NCBI GenBank assembly: GCA_000507305.1
Contig: DF239348.1
Coordinates: forward strand, 62,709 to 126,708
From: Breviolum minutum Mf 1.05b.01
Lineage: Eukaryota; Sar; Dinophyceae; Suessiales; Symbiodiniaceae
Length of the DNA: 64,000 nt
Reading direction: 5' to 3'
Part shown: piece after piece, positions 21,501-33,829 of the stretch
How positions within the stretch are numbered: position 1 is the stretch's first letter
Layout: every line of letters begins with the position of its first letter
The notes under the pieces: generated by a model
What the model was told of the DNA's origin: nothing
What the model saw: the letters and a program-made list of their open reading frames with translations, nothing else
Database searches by the model: none
Position numbers and translations under genes: made by a program

Positions 21501-24432
21501 GTGAGATTTGGCATTCCTGGCCTGGGAGTAGTAGAAATACATCTTGCTGCTCGAGTGGGTAAGGACATCCTGGTTTTGTCTTGTAGGACAAATGCCAAAT
21601 TTGAAGCACTACATCCCTTGCACTCACTTCTATCCTTCTCAAGACAAATCCCAAAAGTTCCGGGTCGAGATGATATGTTGGATCCCTGTTTATCCACAAA
21701 TTCCTGACACTCTTTGCCGTCAAACACCACATGTGGTCCCAATACCACTGTGATGTAAAACCGATACGCTGCTTAAACAATGGATCCGGTATCAATGTCG
21801 TAGCAGCCTCAAGTTACCAGCATTGTTGAGGAAGTCCAAGTGGTCTCCATCATAAGAAAAGGGAAGAGACCTTAATGAAGAACAGTGCTTTTTCCACGGA
21901 GAAACCACTGAGATTCGCCAAAAAAATCCTAAAAGCTCGGTTTTCTTAACAAAAATGGCATGTTTGTCATGTGTTTTTTTCCTTAGGATTGGTTCTAAAA
22001 ATTGAACCATCGCCCTGGCACTCTACTCGATCTACTCCCAATTTGCTGATCTTTCATTGTGTAACACAGATAGGTGGCAGGTCTAAGAAACAGAGGAGAA
22101 CATTACTTCCCTTGATACATCGACATCGAAGAATCAACCCTCCAAAGAAAAGTTCACCCACTTTGAGGCTCTATGTTCCTGCCTTTGTATTTCGACAAAC
22201 ACCCTTCAAACAAGAAAAATTAACCGCAAAACCTTAAATTGAATCCACCAAACAAAAACATTCCTTCGTTTTTTTGAGGTTTCGCATCAAACAAATCCAG
22301 GAAAATCTCAGACTCTTTTTTCAGCCAAGGTTTCAAGGTCTGTCATGTCCAGGCCGATGTTCAACGGCAGCCACAAAACAGGTTTTCAAGGTCCAAATCT
22401 TCACCAAAAAAGCGGTTGGGAGAAGGTGTTTTCGCCGCTGAGGCCGCGGCCTCAAGAGATTTGTTTGCCCTTAAAGTGAAGGTGATTCATCTAGGCAAAA
22501 ATTGGGGTGAAGTGTGAGTGCATTTTGGTTGGCAACAAACCTTTACTTGAAAAGTTGCCGATGGAATGCTGACACTTAGATATGTTGAAGTGTCCGCCGA
22601 ACTTCCGAACCAGGGCCTGAAAAATCTTGTACTTGCTTGATTTCACTGGTGGATGACATTCTGGATTCTTGCAGATTTTTTGGGCCAATGTGTCGCGTCT
22701 ATTCGTGCTTGAAATCTGGAAGATATCTATATCGTCACTTCTTCTATACTTCTACATCTTCTTTGAGCCACCTGTCTGGGGTTCTCGAGTAGCTTCAGGG
22801 ATCACCAAAAGTGAAGTGCCTCACAGATCGCTTTGTGTTTAGTTGAAAAGACATACTCCAAAGTCTCAGTGGTCTCGAGGTGAAGTAATGAGACAAGGGA
22901 CATTGGAAGATGTTGCATGATGTCATGGAAGGGAAGATTGATGATGATGATGCAATAATGGATGTAGAATTAAGACATACAGATGAACTCCTACATTTGG
23001 TGGTCGCATGCTTCCCTCTCTCTTTCTTGACCTTTTCCCTTTGAACAACTCCCAAAACGAAATATTAGTTTGGAAAAGAAAAGCAGCAAACAACAACAGT
23101 GATATATCCCTATCATAATAAGTCGTAGGCCCATAGTAAAGAATTTGTTTATTGGGCCTAGAATGAGTGTTGATGTCGGGCATAGATCTTCACCCACGAA
23201 GGACGATACATTCCTCTTCGTTTGAATCCGGATGGAAGGGCCAAGGGCTGTTGGGTTCAATTCATCTCAATGGTGCATGATCTTATAACATCCATTCCCT
23301 TTGCTGTTTCTTGAAATTTGTAACATCATATGGTTCTCGTCAACTTCATTTATTCAACAACATGACCAAAGCAGCTTCTATGGCATGCGGCCTGGTAGTT
23401 TGCTGCTCGAGGATGTTGCAGCAAAGCTCCGAGAGTGAAGAGCAGTCGGACTTGATACTTGAAGATGTGGCCATTTCTATGGAAGCAAGACGAATCCGTT
23501 TCATGTCATCTTAGAGGTTAATGCGTTTTATGATATCCTATGTTGGCATTCAGCTGTGGCCTTGAAAGGTGCAAAACCTCCACATCTTTATCATTTCTCG
23601 TTCCATTGTTCCATGCCATGACTTTGTGCCAGAGCGTTCCTGGCAGTATTTGCAGGAAACGAGTAACAGCAAGCACACCAATTCCATCTTCAAACGGCAC
23701 TGCGGTTGGATTTGTTTACACCTCGGAAGATAGTATGAAACGTTCCAGATCCAACATGGGTCTGTTCAGTCTCATGAGCATGAGCTTGGCACAGTTTGTT
23801 GACCCAACTTCGAACACCTCGAAATTTCTACTACCACCCAACCAACACCAAGTGACCCGTTTTTTGGTGCATTTTCTTGGAAGGTGGACATGAAGTCTTC
23901 AACATTTCAATCAAAGAAATTGATTGGACAAGAGTGGACGTTTCAACCCATTGGCCAGCGGTCCCATTCGGATAGATGACTTGTTTGGATGTTTAGCTTT
24001 TAGGGAAGCGCAGTTTTTAACTAAAACTTCTAGACATTCTGTTTACTACACCAAAAGTCCAGTTGTAAATCTCCATTCGAACCATTACTAGGTCTCGATG
24101 TCGCAGAGCGATGAGGCAGTCAGATCCCGTGAATTTGGTGCTCTACAAAGATGACGTGGAAAACAACGATGACGGCTGGGTTTTTTGAAAGGAGTTACGG
24201 CTGAGTGACTGGCCAATTGGGTCTAAAAAAGTGGCCTGATTTTTCCACCTGTTATGTTCCATGGGAATGGATTCATTTGCTTCAATGAGACCGGGTTTTT
24301 TGGCAGACCGCAATTCCATTGCCTGTTCTAGAGCCCTGTCGAAAACGGACACCTTGGGCAAAATTACCAATTTCGTGGAGATCAAACATCACATCAACCA
24401 CCCTTTTTGGATTACAACTGCAACTCATCAAA
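18516..24432. other. introner-free stretch, no gene resolved
   Basis: I found no family A-H element, microsatellite or long frame. Many frames of 60-130 codons overlap on both strands. One - strand piece at 23518-23700 (LPGTLWHKVMAW context) vaguely resembles a retroviral-type integrase, but lies on the wrong side of the copia reverse transcriptase and is not called. A decayed retrotransposon background is the likeliest explanation. Confidence 0.35.
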
Positions 24433-25725
24433 TCATAAACAGTCCACACAGAAATCTCTTTGAAGCACGAATTCCTTGACATCTTTAAGGCCCCCCGCAA
24501 AACATAGGAGTGTTTTAAGTGCTACAAGCCACGGGCAGTTGTGTGACCATGCTGTCTTAACTTCACGGGCTTCCAGACATCCATTTCCAGGGGTTGCCAG
24601 GGGGGTTGGATGGCGACAAACATTTGCCAAGTCTTGAACATCTCCTACTTGGGACCCGACCTTGGCCCTACATGGGTTGTGTCTTTTTGTTAAAAACCTC
24701 GACACAGTTGGTAGGGTCCGGGAGAAAGTGAGAAGATTTTATGGATTTTTCTTGATGGACAAATGATAGTACATGTGTCGTATTACCAGTGATGTCATCT
24801 TCTACAAAAATGATGGTTGCCAATTTAGCCCCTTTGGGTCACAAAGATGCTTGATCCATTTGTAACTGAAGGCTGTAGATCCTGAAAATTAGTCAGGTTG
24901 TACATCATCAAATCATGTTGAGGCCTTCACCAAGTTTAGTGGTGAAGATCAATGGTTGCCTTTGATAAGACAAACAATATCGCTGCATGTGGGAAAAAAC
25001 AGTAGTATCATCATTGCCGGTCACTTCCGGCTGAGGTAACCAACCTTGCAAGAATCACAGCTTTATTGAGGCTGACCATAGGAAAAGACAATTGGTGGAA
25101 GGGCTATGAAAGCATTGGCTATCTTCAGCAGGAGGTGAATTCCTGGTTAATCTTGGCAAGTTGAAACTTAATGATCCCAGCACTTTGTTGATTTCAGGGC
25201 ACTTTGTTTCAATCATAAATAGGGGCAGCGTTTAAAACTTCCAGCAACCAGCAACTACGGAGGGTCCAAAAAATGACATTTTGAAAGTTGCATGATGCAG
25301 GTGACATGAGCTGCGAGATAAAAAAACATCGCAAAAAATGTTGATCCAAAATACGCCAGAAGGACCGGTGTGTGTGTTTTTTTTCCCCTAGGAAAACGAG
25401 AACGGAATGCCTGGATATCATGGGATCTTTCGGGAGATTCTTCCAGCACAGGGATGTTGGGACCATCAAAATGACATGAAGGTATAGGGATCGGAAAGTT
25501 GTAACCTTAGATGTTCCTATAGTTTTGCCTCTACTCTCGGTGGTTTTTGCTGAACATGGGTAGAAATATGTAGGGGAAATAGTGATATGAATTTAGAAGA
25601 GCTCCAGAATCCTTCAAAAGCCAGGGATTTTCGTTGGACATCACCACAAGACTTGAAGTGCCCGATGTTTTTCCAATTTGGCCCAATGAAACAGGTTGTT
25701 TCGAGATGTCAAGTGAAGAAATCAT
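24433..25725 (-). pseudogene. decayed Ty1/copia retrotransposon polyprotein
   Basis: Reading the - strand from 25725 downward, parts of a copia polyprotein appear in the expected order. First is the aspartic protease signature region NENPWLLKDSGA (about 25635-25600), preceded by a Ser-rich LGQIGKTSGTSSL stretch. Next comes a pre-integrase-like stretch with ISQLMSPASCNFQ (about 25320-25280). Then the reverse transcriptase palm appears as PSVTNGSSIFVTQRG (about 24870-24826) and, after a frame change, KLATIIFVEDDITGN (about 24823-24779). VEDD stands where active copies have YVDD. A possible RNase H-proximal piece follows (WLVALKTLLCFAGG). Most of the integrase is missing, since protease and RT are only about 0.8 kb apart, and there are several frameshifts and stops. 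LTRs were not found. Family assignment rests on short motifs. Confidence 0.55.
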
Positions 25726-28199
25726 GGATGAATTGCTCTTTGATTCTTGATTCTAGGTCATTTTCCACTGGAAATGCAATTTGGGACCTTTTGAAGCTTT
25801 GGCCGGAAATTCTTCGTGCACATAAGAAACAGAGATTTTGTGGCTGCTCGTGGTGCTAATCGTTTTTGAGGGAAGTTTCATCCACCCGCTCTCCAAGAGT
25901 TTTGCCAGGAGTCCTCATGTCAACTGGCAGCTGGTGCTGATACCTGTCAGAGTTTTGATATCGAAGACTGGATGGTCAGATATTTTTTTAGGGAATGTAA
26001 GGGCTACTTCAAGTTGCAAAAGTTGCCAAGTATCCAAATAGATGGCGATGCCAAAATTGCAAGTCTGCTTATCAAGCCTGAATTCTGCTTAGATACCCTC
26101 CAGATAGGGGTCACTACCTTCCATCCATGACATGATTTGACAGCTGGACATCTCACCAGTGTGAATCATTCTAATCGACCATCCATGAAAGCCAGAGACG
26201 CCATCTGACATTGCCACATGACATTGACATTGATGGTGGTTTTTGTTCACCCAAAAACGACCCAAAACGAAGGATGTTTGAAAAAACAACGAATCTCCCC
26301 ATCACAGGTTGGAGGCTTTTCCTTGAAACTGACTGAAAAAACCTTTTCCCTTGTGGAATGATAACTTGTCAAAAGGGGACGGACTGTTAAACTTCAAGTG
26401 CACACTGGATAGCTCTGCAGAGATCACTTGAGTCGTCAGTGTTTGAAGTTTGCAGCGAGGAAAAACATCATGTTTCCCCCCACAGCGAAAAACACCCTTG
26501 AGCGCTCCAGTGTGGATTTATGGTGATTTTTGTTGGTAAAGAGTGGAAACCCATGGAAAAGCCTGTGTTACACCACATTGCCAAAATGAATCAAAATGAA
26601 CCGAATACAATTCCTATATCTTGGCAAAACAGGCAAACCTGGAAGTTTTACAACCAGAAGACTTTTGAAATCCTTAGCCTTGAGGATGAGAACGCTTTTT
26701 TTGTGACCCTTTCGATGGCAGAGAGATGGGAGCATTCCCATCATTGTCACCTTTGGGTGGCGGTGGAAATGCAAGTTTGCAATATGTTCAATGTAACATT
26801 GGAACGGCAGAGACTGTTAAAAAATCAGAATTTGTTGGAATTTCCCAGCTCTTCGATGTTCAAAGCTGCTGTGATTTGCTGACACGAAAAAACATCATGA
26901 AGAAAGATGTCACCTCGGCTCGTGAACCTGATGCCGCCCTGACATGCTCCAGGTATCCGTTTATGCCATAACTTCGTGTTTATGGACAAGAATCGTTTCG
27001 CTGTTTCTAGTTTCAAAGCAACACATGTTTTTGGAAAACAATTTGAGAAGGCACCATTGTCGATCTTTGAAGAGATCAGAAAGATATGAAGATCTTCATG
27101 GCAAGGGAGGGTCAACCAAACAGAAGATGGTTGGTATCCGCTTGCTGTCGTGCTTATTGGTTGATTCCTTGACTCATCGGGGGGCCGACAACTTCAATGT
27201 GCCCCCATCGTCCTCTGTCTTAAGGTCTGAATCTATTCAAGTTTCTTCACCCTTTCATCATGTTTCACCGTTTAAAATTCTTAAGGGCTTAAAGTTTAAA
27301 CATGGACCCCAGATCAACACCGGATCAAGATTTGATTGCAAGATGCAAGATGAAAGAGCCCAACAAAAGATTGAAGGGACTCACTGTTGTTGGAGCCCAA
27401 CTGATTTTCGCAACTTTGGTAAACAAAGTCCCAAAGGTATTCCATACATACAGATCGCAGATGTTTCGCTTTACCTCGCAAGGTTTGGTTGGGCTTTGGT
27501 GCGAGATTCTGGAATCAAAGTTTCTCCTGAAAAATCTCTTTCGACGAATTTTTGTTGATTGGTGCAAGTTCCAGATGTGAAGCATTTAGGACGTCTTCAA
27601 CGTCCAGCCTAAAGTTCGGAACCAATTCAGTTGCTTTACACTTCAAGGAGAAAATAATGAGAAGAAAGAGCAAAAGACGTTGGCAATTTTCAAGATTTTG
27701 TGGGTGCCTTCGTGAAATTGAGATTCGTTTGAGCGCACCAGGTTGACAACTGGTTGTCCTGGAACTCATTGAATGAGATACGTTGCCATTTGTTAATGGA
27801 TTTATCTGGAAGACATCCGATTCGATGATTCGACAGGTTATATAAAGTCTGGTGAAAAAAATCCGTTAAGATGAAGAGGTTGAAACGTCCCGTGGGGAGT
27901 CAGTGCTCTCTTCAGATGTTGAAAGTAATCAGATGTTCTTCACACAAAAAACAAGGCCCACATTTCGAATGTTGAAAGAATCTCTGGATGATGTGGCCAT
28001 TCTTCATTTGACACACTTCACACACACACTTGTTGTGTGGTTTCACAGCCACCACCTATTGGAATTGCCCGGGGCGAGGGTGTTGCCTTTGCAATCCAGC
28101 ATAGCTTGGATAAGATAATTAATGTGTTAGGGGCTGATTTTTTGAGGGGTAAGGGGGTGCACCAACTCAACTTTACAGAAAGATTTTGACTGATTTGAG
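25726..28199. other. probable decayed retrotransposon flank, no gene resolved
   Basis: A gag region for the copia remnant would be expected here on the - strand, but I cannot recognise one. A + strand frame of 204 codons (26944-27558) is open but shows no family features and overlaps equally open frames. No introner-like element is present. Confidence 0.3.
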
Positions 28200-28310
28200 C
28201 ACTTGCGAAAGGAATATTCTCATTTGCAACAAAAACAACTCAAGCATTTTGAGGCTCCAAAAGCTGCTAAAAGCTTGTGCTCGTTCTCTCATGGAAATTA
28301 TATCAACTGG
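28200..28310 (+). CDS. exon upstream of a family A introner
   Basis: A 111-nt segment, 37 codons in phase 0, follows GACTGATTTGAG and ends at AACTGG before GTGGTTTC. It encodes HLRKEYSHLQQKQLKHFE and then APKAAKSLCSFSHGNYINW. The first half looks like a charged helix. The donor coincides with the left end of the family A element. The exon continues in frame at 28417. The protein is not recognised. The acceptor lacks a clear pyrimidine tract, so the 5' end could differ. Confidence 0.5.
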
Positions 28311-28416
28311 GTGGTTTCAAACATTTTCTAATTTTCATCCCTACTTGGGGAAATGATCCAATTTGACTAGTACTTTTCAGATGGGTTGAAGCCATATCGT
28401 TGCAGGTGGTTCGGAG
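28311..28416 (-). mobile_element. family A introner forming an intron
   Basis: The element begins GTGGTTTCAAACATTTTC at the proposed donor. Its body CTTGGGGAAATGATCCAATT is the reverse complement of the family A core. It ends around TTGAAGCCATATCGTTGCAG, after which acceptors at 28405 (GCAG) and 28416 (GGAG) are available. The intron of 95 or 106 nt would be nothing but the element. Confidence 0.6.
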
Positions 28417-28524
28417 ACGCCTCGCCAAGTCGCCTTTGTGAAACTGTCAGGTCGTTGTGGTGTGAAAGTCATGGCAGGTCCAAAGAACTGGGCACCAGAG
28501 GAACCAAAAATTAGAGAGAAGTGG
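28417..28524 (+). CDS. exon downstream of a family A introner
   Basis: A 108-nt segment, 36 codons in phase 0, begins after TTCGGAG and ends AAGTGG before GTGGCT. It encodes TPRQVAFVKLSGRCGVKV and MAGPKNWAPEEPKIREKW. Phase 0 joins cleanly to 28200-28310. If the acceptor at 28405 is used instead, the frame reads VVRRRLAKSPL and stops, giving a C-terminus. The longer reading has better coding character. The protein is not recognised. Confidence 0.45.
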
Positions 28525-31500
28525 GTGGCTGACAGTTGCTTGACATCGCTATTCTTCATGATGCCAGGTGTGTGTTCTTTTCAGGGAAAATGGATGAAAA
28601 TGGCATGCCGCTATATTTTCGAATGTTTTTTTGGGGTTGGAACAACATGTTTCAAAGAAGTGCCTGTCGAACGAGGTCATATCCGGGAACATTAGTTACT
28701 CCAGCAGTTTCAACAAAAATCCTCATGCCTTTTTGAGAAGGAAGGGTTTGATTTCCTTTAAACCAATTCAAACTTGATGATTCCAATTTCCCATTCACAA
28801 CCAAGTTGACCCCTGTTGGTAATTGAAGCCTTCTTGCTTTCTGGACATTCGTGGAATTGTCCATGGTTCAATGCACAACCATGGGGTGCAAGAAGATTGG
28901 CCCAGCAGCCAGTGCTTTGGAGGAGTCTTTTGAGATCACACACTTCTTTGTGGCAAACAACTGTTGCTGGTACTAGAAGTGCTAGACAACTCGATCCAAA
29001 CCACAGTAATCTTAAATGTTTCGAAGGTCGTCATGCAACCCATTCCTTCGGTGGAAGAGTGCCCGCTCTTGCAAAAACGGTTGCTTTCAAAATAGCACCA
29101 TTTTTTGCTCAACATGGCACTGGGCCCCGTGTTTGTGTCGCAGAGGCGTAAATTTGACGGTGGCAAGTGGGTTTTGCTGGTTTCGTTGTGAGAGGTTCGG
29201 ACTTTTCTGGACGATTTGAACCATTGAATGCTTAGATGGAGCTGCTCAGATGACATAAGCTACCTACGCAGCTTGCTGCGTGTCCGGCTTCCCTAAGCTG
29301 CTCTCCAGAAACAGTCAGGCTTGAGAAATCAGCAGAAACTTAACAAGGTGAATACCTATTTTGATTCTGATACACCTTAAGCATCCTTGGCTTCGAAAAG
29401 CCAACTTGTCACACACCTGTGTTACTGCCCCAACATCTGAGATTGAACTAAAATATTTGCCAACAGTCGTAGGTTCAGGGTTGACACTTCTGTCAAACAG
29501 TTGTGAACCAATAGCTTTCTGAGACCCTTCTGCCAACATCTGCCAGTGAAGTCTATAGCCACCATCAGTCAATCGTAGGTCAAACACTGCAGGTTGTTGG
29601 CAGTGAGTGGTCATCCCGCTCAAAGTTTGCGATGGCCGTTTGGTGAGCTTTAAACCTACTAAAAGCAAAATGTCACTTTGACTTCCAGGGTTTCGTTTGC
29701 AAAAACACGGACGCATTGCCTCGCACAAGGATTTTTTTGTGTTGCGAGAAAAGAGGGGGACTTGGGAAGCACACTTTAGTTGCTGAGGCTGTGGGGAGAA
29801 GACATGAAGTGGAGAACCATGCATACTGTGCTGAAGCCATCGGGTTTCTCACCATCAATTTTTGGTTTATGTTGGTTCCATTCTATTAGACTTGCGAATC
29901 ATACAGTACCGGCAGTTGGTTGATGATGAAGAAGTGACAAGGATTCTTTTCAAGATTGATCATCAGTCTCCGAATCAGCTCCTCTCAACTTGACCTATAG
30001 ATGATGGCCCTTTCTTTCAATAAAATTTTGTTACAAGACCTTAACCATTTCAATGACCATTTTGTGCTCCAGTTAATAGTTTTTTCCGGCTTTCGATTTT
30101 TCTTCCGCAGTGGGTGTCGTAGCCCTTTTTGGCCGAAAAAAACACCTGGGGGCCTCCAGTGCCAGCCATGCCGCCGGTGAATTCTTGTCGAAAGAACAAT
30201 CACCCGGTGCCATGGCGAAAGAAGGGATGTGGATGGGGAGATAAGTGTCCGATGATCAGGTGCAAATCCCAAGTCTTTTGATGAACATCTTAGGCCGGAA
30301 TCACCATGATTGGGGCAACAACAATTTTTTTCGACCTCGATTTTCTTTCCCCAAAAACGATCCTTTGTATTGAACATATTCTAAAATGAGCCATTTTTGA
30401 AAAGAAGGTTTTGGCCAAAAGCTTGTATGTTTGTGGGCAAAGGATCAATGATGATCAATGCTTTGTTGTTATCGCAACAGTTGCAGATGAAAGAAATGTC
30501 CAAATTGAGATATTGAGACCCCACAGTTATCTTACATCATCTTTTATATTATACATTAAACATTTATATGTATCATATGATAAACTATATTTTTCTTATC
30601 CTGCAGCGTACATTTACCGTTACAGTTGATTTTTCCAAGCAACCCACCAGCCGCAACCTCCAACCGAAGGTCAGCATTTATACATTTCCATGCCTTGGGG
30701 CTGAGTTCCTCGGAAACACACATCCACGTGTGTGTGAGAATTCGTGTTTTTTTTGCGAGTGTTTGGATTGGTTTAGTAACATAAGGTTTCATTATGTTAA
30801 ACAACTAGGCTCCAAAAAAGGAGGTGTACACGATACTTTGAGACGTAAGCTGATTGGGTGATTGGGTTTAAAGTTGACCAATTCTATCCAGAAAAGATGC
30901 TGTTTGAGGCTGGGGTTCAGAGTTGTTGGGTAGAAAATGAGTTGTTTCGAGTCGTTTTTTAGCCTGCATTTGTTGGAAGCTTACCCCAAAAAGCCCACAT
31001 GAGTGACCCGTCCAAAAAGAATCCTGCATGTTGCAGGCATCACACTTGCACTTTCAAATTAGGGTTGCTTGGTACTTGAATCTGAAAGTCCCTTGAACAT
31101 CTATTACTAGGCAGATTATTGGTAGTTTAGTGAGAGAATTCTCCCCAAAAAAAATGAAACAAATAGAGGTTTTGGGCTTGGAAGAGAGGGATTTTTGATT
31201 GATGTGTGCGACTATAGTCTCCATGATATTAGTGTGTCTGAACTCAGATTTGTTGTTTGTGTATATGGTGATAGTCATCAACCCCATAGTAGGGGATATA
31301 TATATATATATACAAACCCATTATAAGCATTCCCTATGGAAGGTATGATAACCAATTTGCTCCCCTCAAAAAAAACGTGACCAATTTGCACGTATGGACA
31401 GCACCACTGTCAGTAACTGGGTGGAGCGACGGATGGAGCCGCAGATGCAACGGAAGAACATGGCCAAATTGTACCAATTGCCAGGAGAGTTTTTTCTGCG

Positions 31501-31622
31501 TTTTTTCATGGATTGTTTGGCTTGGATGAAACATGAAGAGGTACCAATATCGATTTGGCTTACAAAAGATTCTGAGTTGAAATTTCATGTTTTTTGTTTG
31601 CTTTGCTTATTTCATTGCACAG
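28525..31622. other. no gene resolved
   Basis: A + frame ending at a stop near 29151 (FEGRHATHSFGGRVPALAK) and a - frame of 169 codons (29315-29824) are open but unrecognised. A TA run lies at about 31297-31312. No introner-like element was found. Candidate exons at 31394-31490 (VERRMEPQMQRKNMAKLYQ, +) are possible but have no clear boundaries. Confidence 0.3.
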
Positions 31623-31680
31623 CGAGAGATGAAGAGACATCTTACTGGTTTGAGCAAAAAGTCAACACTCTTCATGAGCA
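31623..31680 (+). CDS. candidate coiled-coil exon
   Basis: A segment between TTGCACAG and GTGATG encodes RDEETSYWFEQKVNTLHE in phase 1 at both ends (2 nt + 18 codons + 2 nt). Its charged helical composition resembles the exon at 33470 on the same strand, and the two may belong to one gene. Confidence 0.35.
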
Positions 31681-33216
31681 GTGATGCGCATTCTTAGATT
31701 GTCCCCATAAGATCCATAAGTGTCACTAGATTTTTTGACCCAAAATAGGCAAATCATGCGGTTCGGCCATTTGGTGCATTTCCAGGGCTTAGATTCGGAG
31801 CAGGTCGCATTGCAATGGTGGCTGTGTGCTGCTCCGTTTACCTTATCATTTGGCTAATTGTTCTATATAGATGTTTCTAGGATAATTTTGATACCCTCGA
31901 CTTTGTGGTGAACAAAACAAGCAACTGGTCGAAAATCAATATAATTCAGTCGGAAATGCATCTACAATTTACAATAAATTTAATCAAATGATGGCTTTTC
32001 CACTGCTGTGTTTGTTCGCCGGAGGGTACTACAGGGATTATTAGAGCCCATGAGTGGAATCTTGACAAAACCAGCCATGAATTCATGAATGCCTGGGGGT
32101 CAAGGAAGCGCTCAAAGGTTCTGGTCAGCCGTGAAGAAGGATATCCAGAAATATTTTGGAACTAAGATATCAATTATCCAGACAAAATATTGGAAACCTG
32201 CGGAAAAGGTAGCAAATCCTTTGGCATACCAACTACCTTCGCTTCACGAATCCACAAATTATTTCCATAAAAACATGCTTGGAAAACAGCTATCCCTACA
32301 ACCTTGGAAACCGTCAGGTCATGGGAAACCCCAACATCTCTGGTTTGATATGTGGAATTGATGGGAATTTAACTTCTTCATCTACGATTGTTTTTATTTG
32401 TGAAATATATGATCCCGTTCACCCAAATGGCTCAGGCACCTAGAATCCTATTTCACCTGTAGTTTTTTTCCACATTAGGCGGTGCAGTTTCCGTAGGTTA
32501 CCCTATCAACGATTTAATTGTATATTGATCACGTTCCTTTAGACTGATAAAGTCACCATAGCGTCTCAATGACTTCAAGGTTTTTTTTGGATGATCATAT
32601 TTTCTGATTGACCATGGAATACTATGGCAACTGTACTCGGCTTCCACCAGGACCGGCGGCTCATACATTTTCCGACCTCACGACCCAGAAGTACGGAGAA
32701 TGGGGTGTCTTGGATGGTGGATCATCAAATTGAATTACCAGTTTTTCGTGCAAAATAGCACCAAAAAACATGGAAACATCATGAAACATCGAAGGAAATT
32801 CAATTTGTGCAGGCTGGTTGGAGCTGGAGCTATTGTGGCTGAGTTGTTGTGTTCAAAATATGTGATCCAAAGGGGTTTGGGGTTGATTTTGTTGGGAAAC
32901 TCCATGTTGGATAGGTCAGTTTGGGTGGATCTCAGCGGTGAAAAAAACCATCAATCAAGCGCTGACTTTCTAGCATCTTGAGGACTGGTAGCGACCATCC
33001 GATTCAGAAATATAGTTGCTTACTGTGGCCCTTTTTTAAGATAGCACTCATTCTTGTTTCCAGTCTTTGAATATACTTGATGGAGTTTGGCTCAATAGTT
33101 TAATAGATGTTTATGGCTTAATTATGTTTCTTCCGTGAACCATTCTGGTATCTAATATATATATTGGTAAACTCCAAACACCCCCTATAGGATCCAAGTA
33201 TCCCAGGTTGAGTGGA
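31681..33216. other. no gene resolved
   Basis: Nothing certain. A short + stretch at 32105-32160 (SAQRFWSAVKKDIQKYFG) is protein-like without clear splice sites. Confidence 0.3.
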
Positions 33217-33333
33217 TACCCTCTTGGTAATCTCACATAGGAATGAGAAAATAGATCATGAATTTCTGAATGAAGATGTATTTCCATGAATCGTGGGATT
33301 TTTCGACCAGCTATGTTAGTTTACCAGAGGGTA
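33217..33333 (+). mobile_element. family E element
   Basis: Starts TACCCTCTTGGTAATCTCAC and ends TATGTTAGTTTACCAGAGGG plus TA. The right end matches the copies at 42115 and 56327. Confidence 0.65.
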
Positions 33334-33371
33334 ACAACTATGTAGCAACTTTGAATTTGTTCATTTTGACC

Positions 33372-33469
33372 CTTTTATGGTTCAGTGGAAAATGGATCAC
33401 AAACCAAGACGCTCGTTCCCTTTATAAGTTTGGGGCGATTCTCCATTGAACCATGATTATGGGAGGAAG
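33372..33469 (+). mobile_element. family F element ending at a splice acceptor
   Basis: The left side reads TTATGGTTCAGTGGAAAATG and the right side TGAACCATGATTATGGGAGG plus AAG. The terminal AAG serves as the acceptor of the proposed exon at 33470; the F copy at 11089 has the same GGAGGAAG end. Confidence 0.65.
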
Positions 33470-33529
33470 AATAAACGACGAGCGAATGAACATGTCTCAA
33501 AATTGGAGTCAACAGTTCAGACGATTTTT
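33470..33529 (+). CDS. exon flush with a family F introner
   Basis: Directly after the element end GGGAGGAAG, a phase-0 frame encodes NKRRANEHVSKLESTVQ and TIF before a GTGGGT donor, 20 codons. The charged helical composition is like the other + strand exons. A family D element starts 30 bp downstream, so the exon would be flanked by introners on both sides. Confidence 0.45.
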
Positions 33530-33558
33530 GTGGGTGTCCCTGATTTTGAGACAAAGAG

Positions 33559-33652
33559 TACCGTTTTGGGAACTAACATATCCCCCTTTAAAGGACTTTT
33601 GAAGATTATTTTCCTTTTCTTCAGGTGGGATATGTTAGTTCCCTGGAGGGTA
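33559..33652 (+). mobile_element. family D element
   Basis: Starts TACCGTTTTGGGAACTAACA and ends TATGTTAGTTCCCTGGAGGG plus TA. Matches the copy at 46043. Confidence 0.75.
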
Positions 33653-33716
33653 ACATCAACAAGTGATTTTTTTTTGGGGTGAGGATGTAATGAGCAGTGT
33701 ATTCTGAAGCTTCTGA

Positions 33717-33829
33717 AATACTGTTGACGGAAGAAACCCTCAACAACCACCTGGGATGTATAAAAACCTTGTGAATCATGGGATATTTACCATATCGTTC
33801 GCCGGATTTCTTCCACCAACAGTATCATC
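33717..33829 (+). mobile_element. family G element
   Basis: Starts AATACTGTTGACGGAAGAAA and ends TTCTTCCACCAACAGTATCA. The body CACCTGGGATGTATAAAAAC is shared with the copy at 60488. Confidence 0.75.

Noticed and set aside
23518..23700. A - strand piece resembling an integrase C-terminal part
   Set aside because: Wrong position relative to the copia RT and only a handful of matching residues.
24133..24160. A + strand LYKDDV motif resembling a reverse transcriptase YxDD box
   Set aside because: No surrounding RT sequence, and the better RT motifs are on the other strand.
25700..25830. A + strand peptide resembling a copia gag helix (STGNAIWDLLKLW)
   Set aside because: It lies on the strand opposite the copia protease and RT motifs and is not supported by anything else.
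26944..27558. A 204-codon + frame
   Set aside because: No recognisable family, overlapped by equally open frames on both strands. Left as unresolved.
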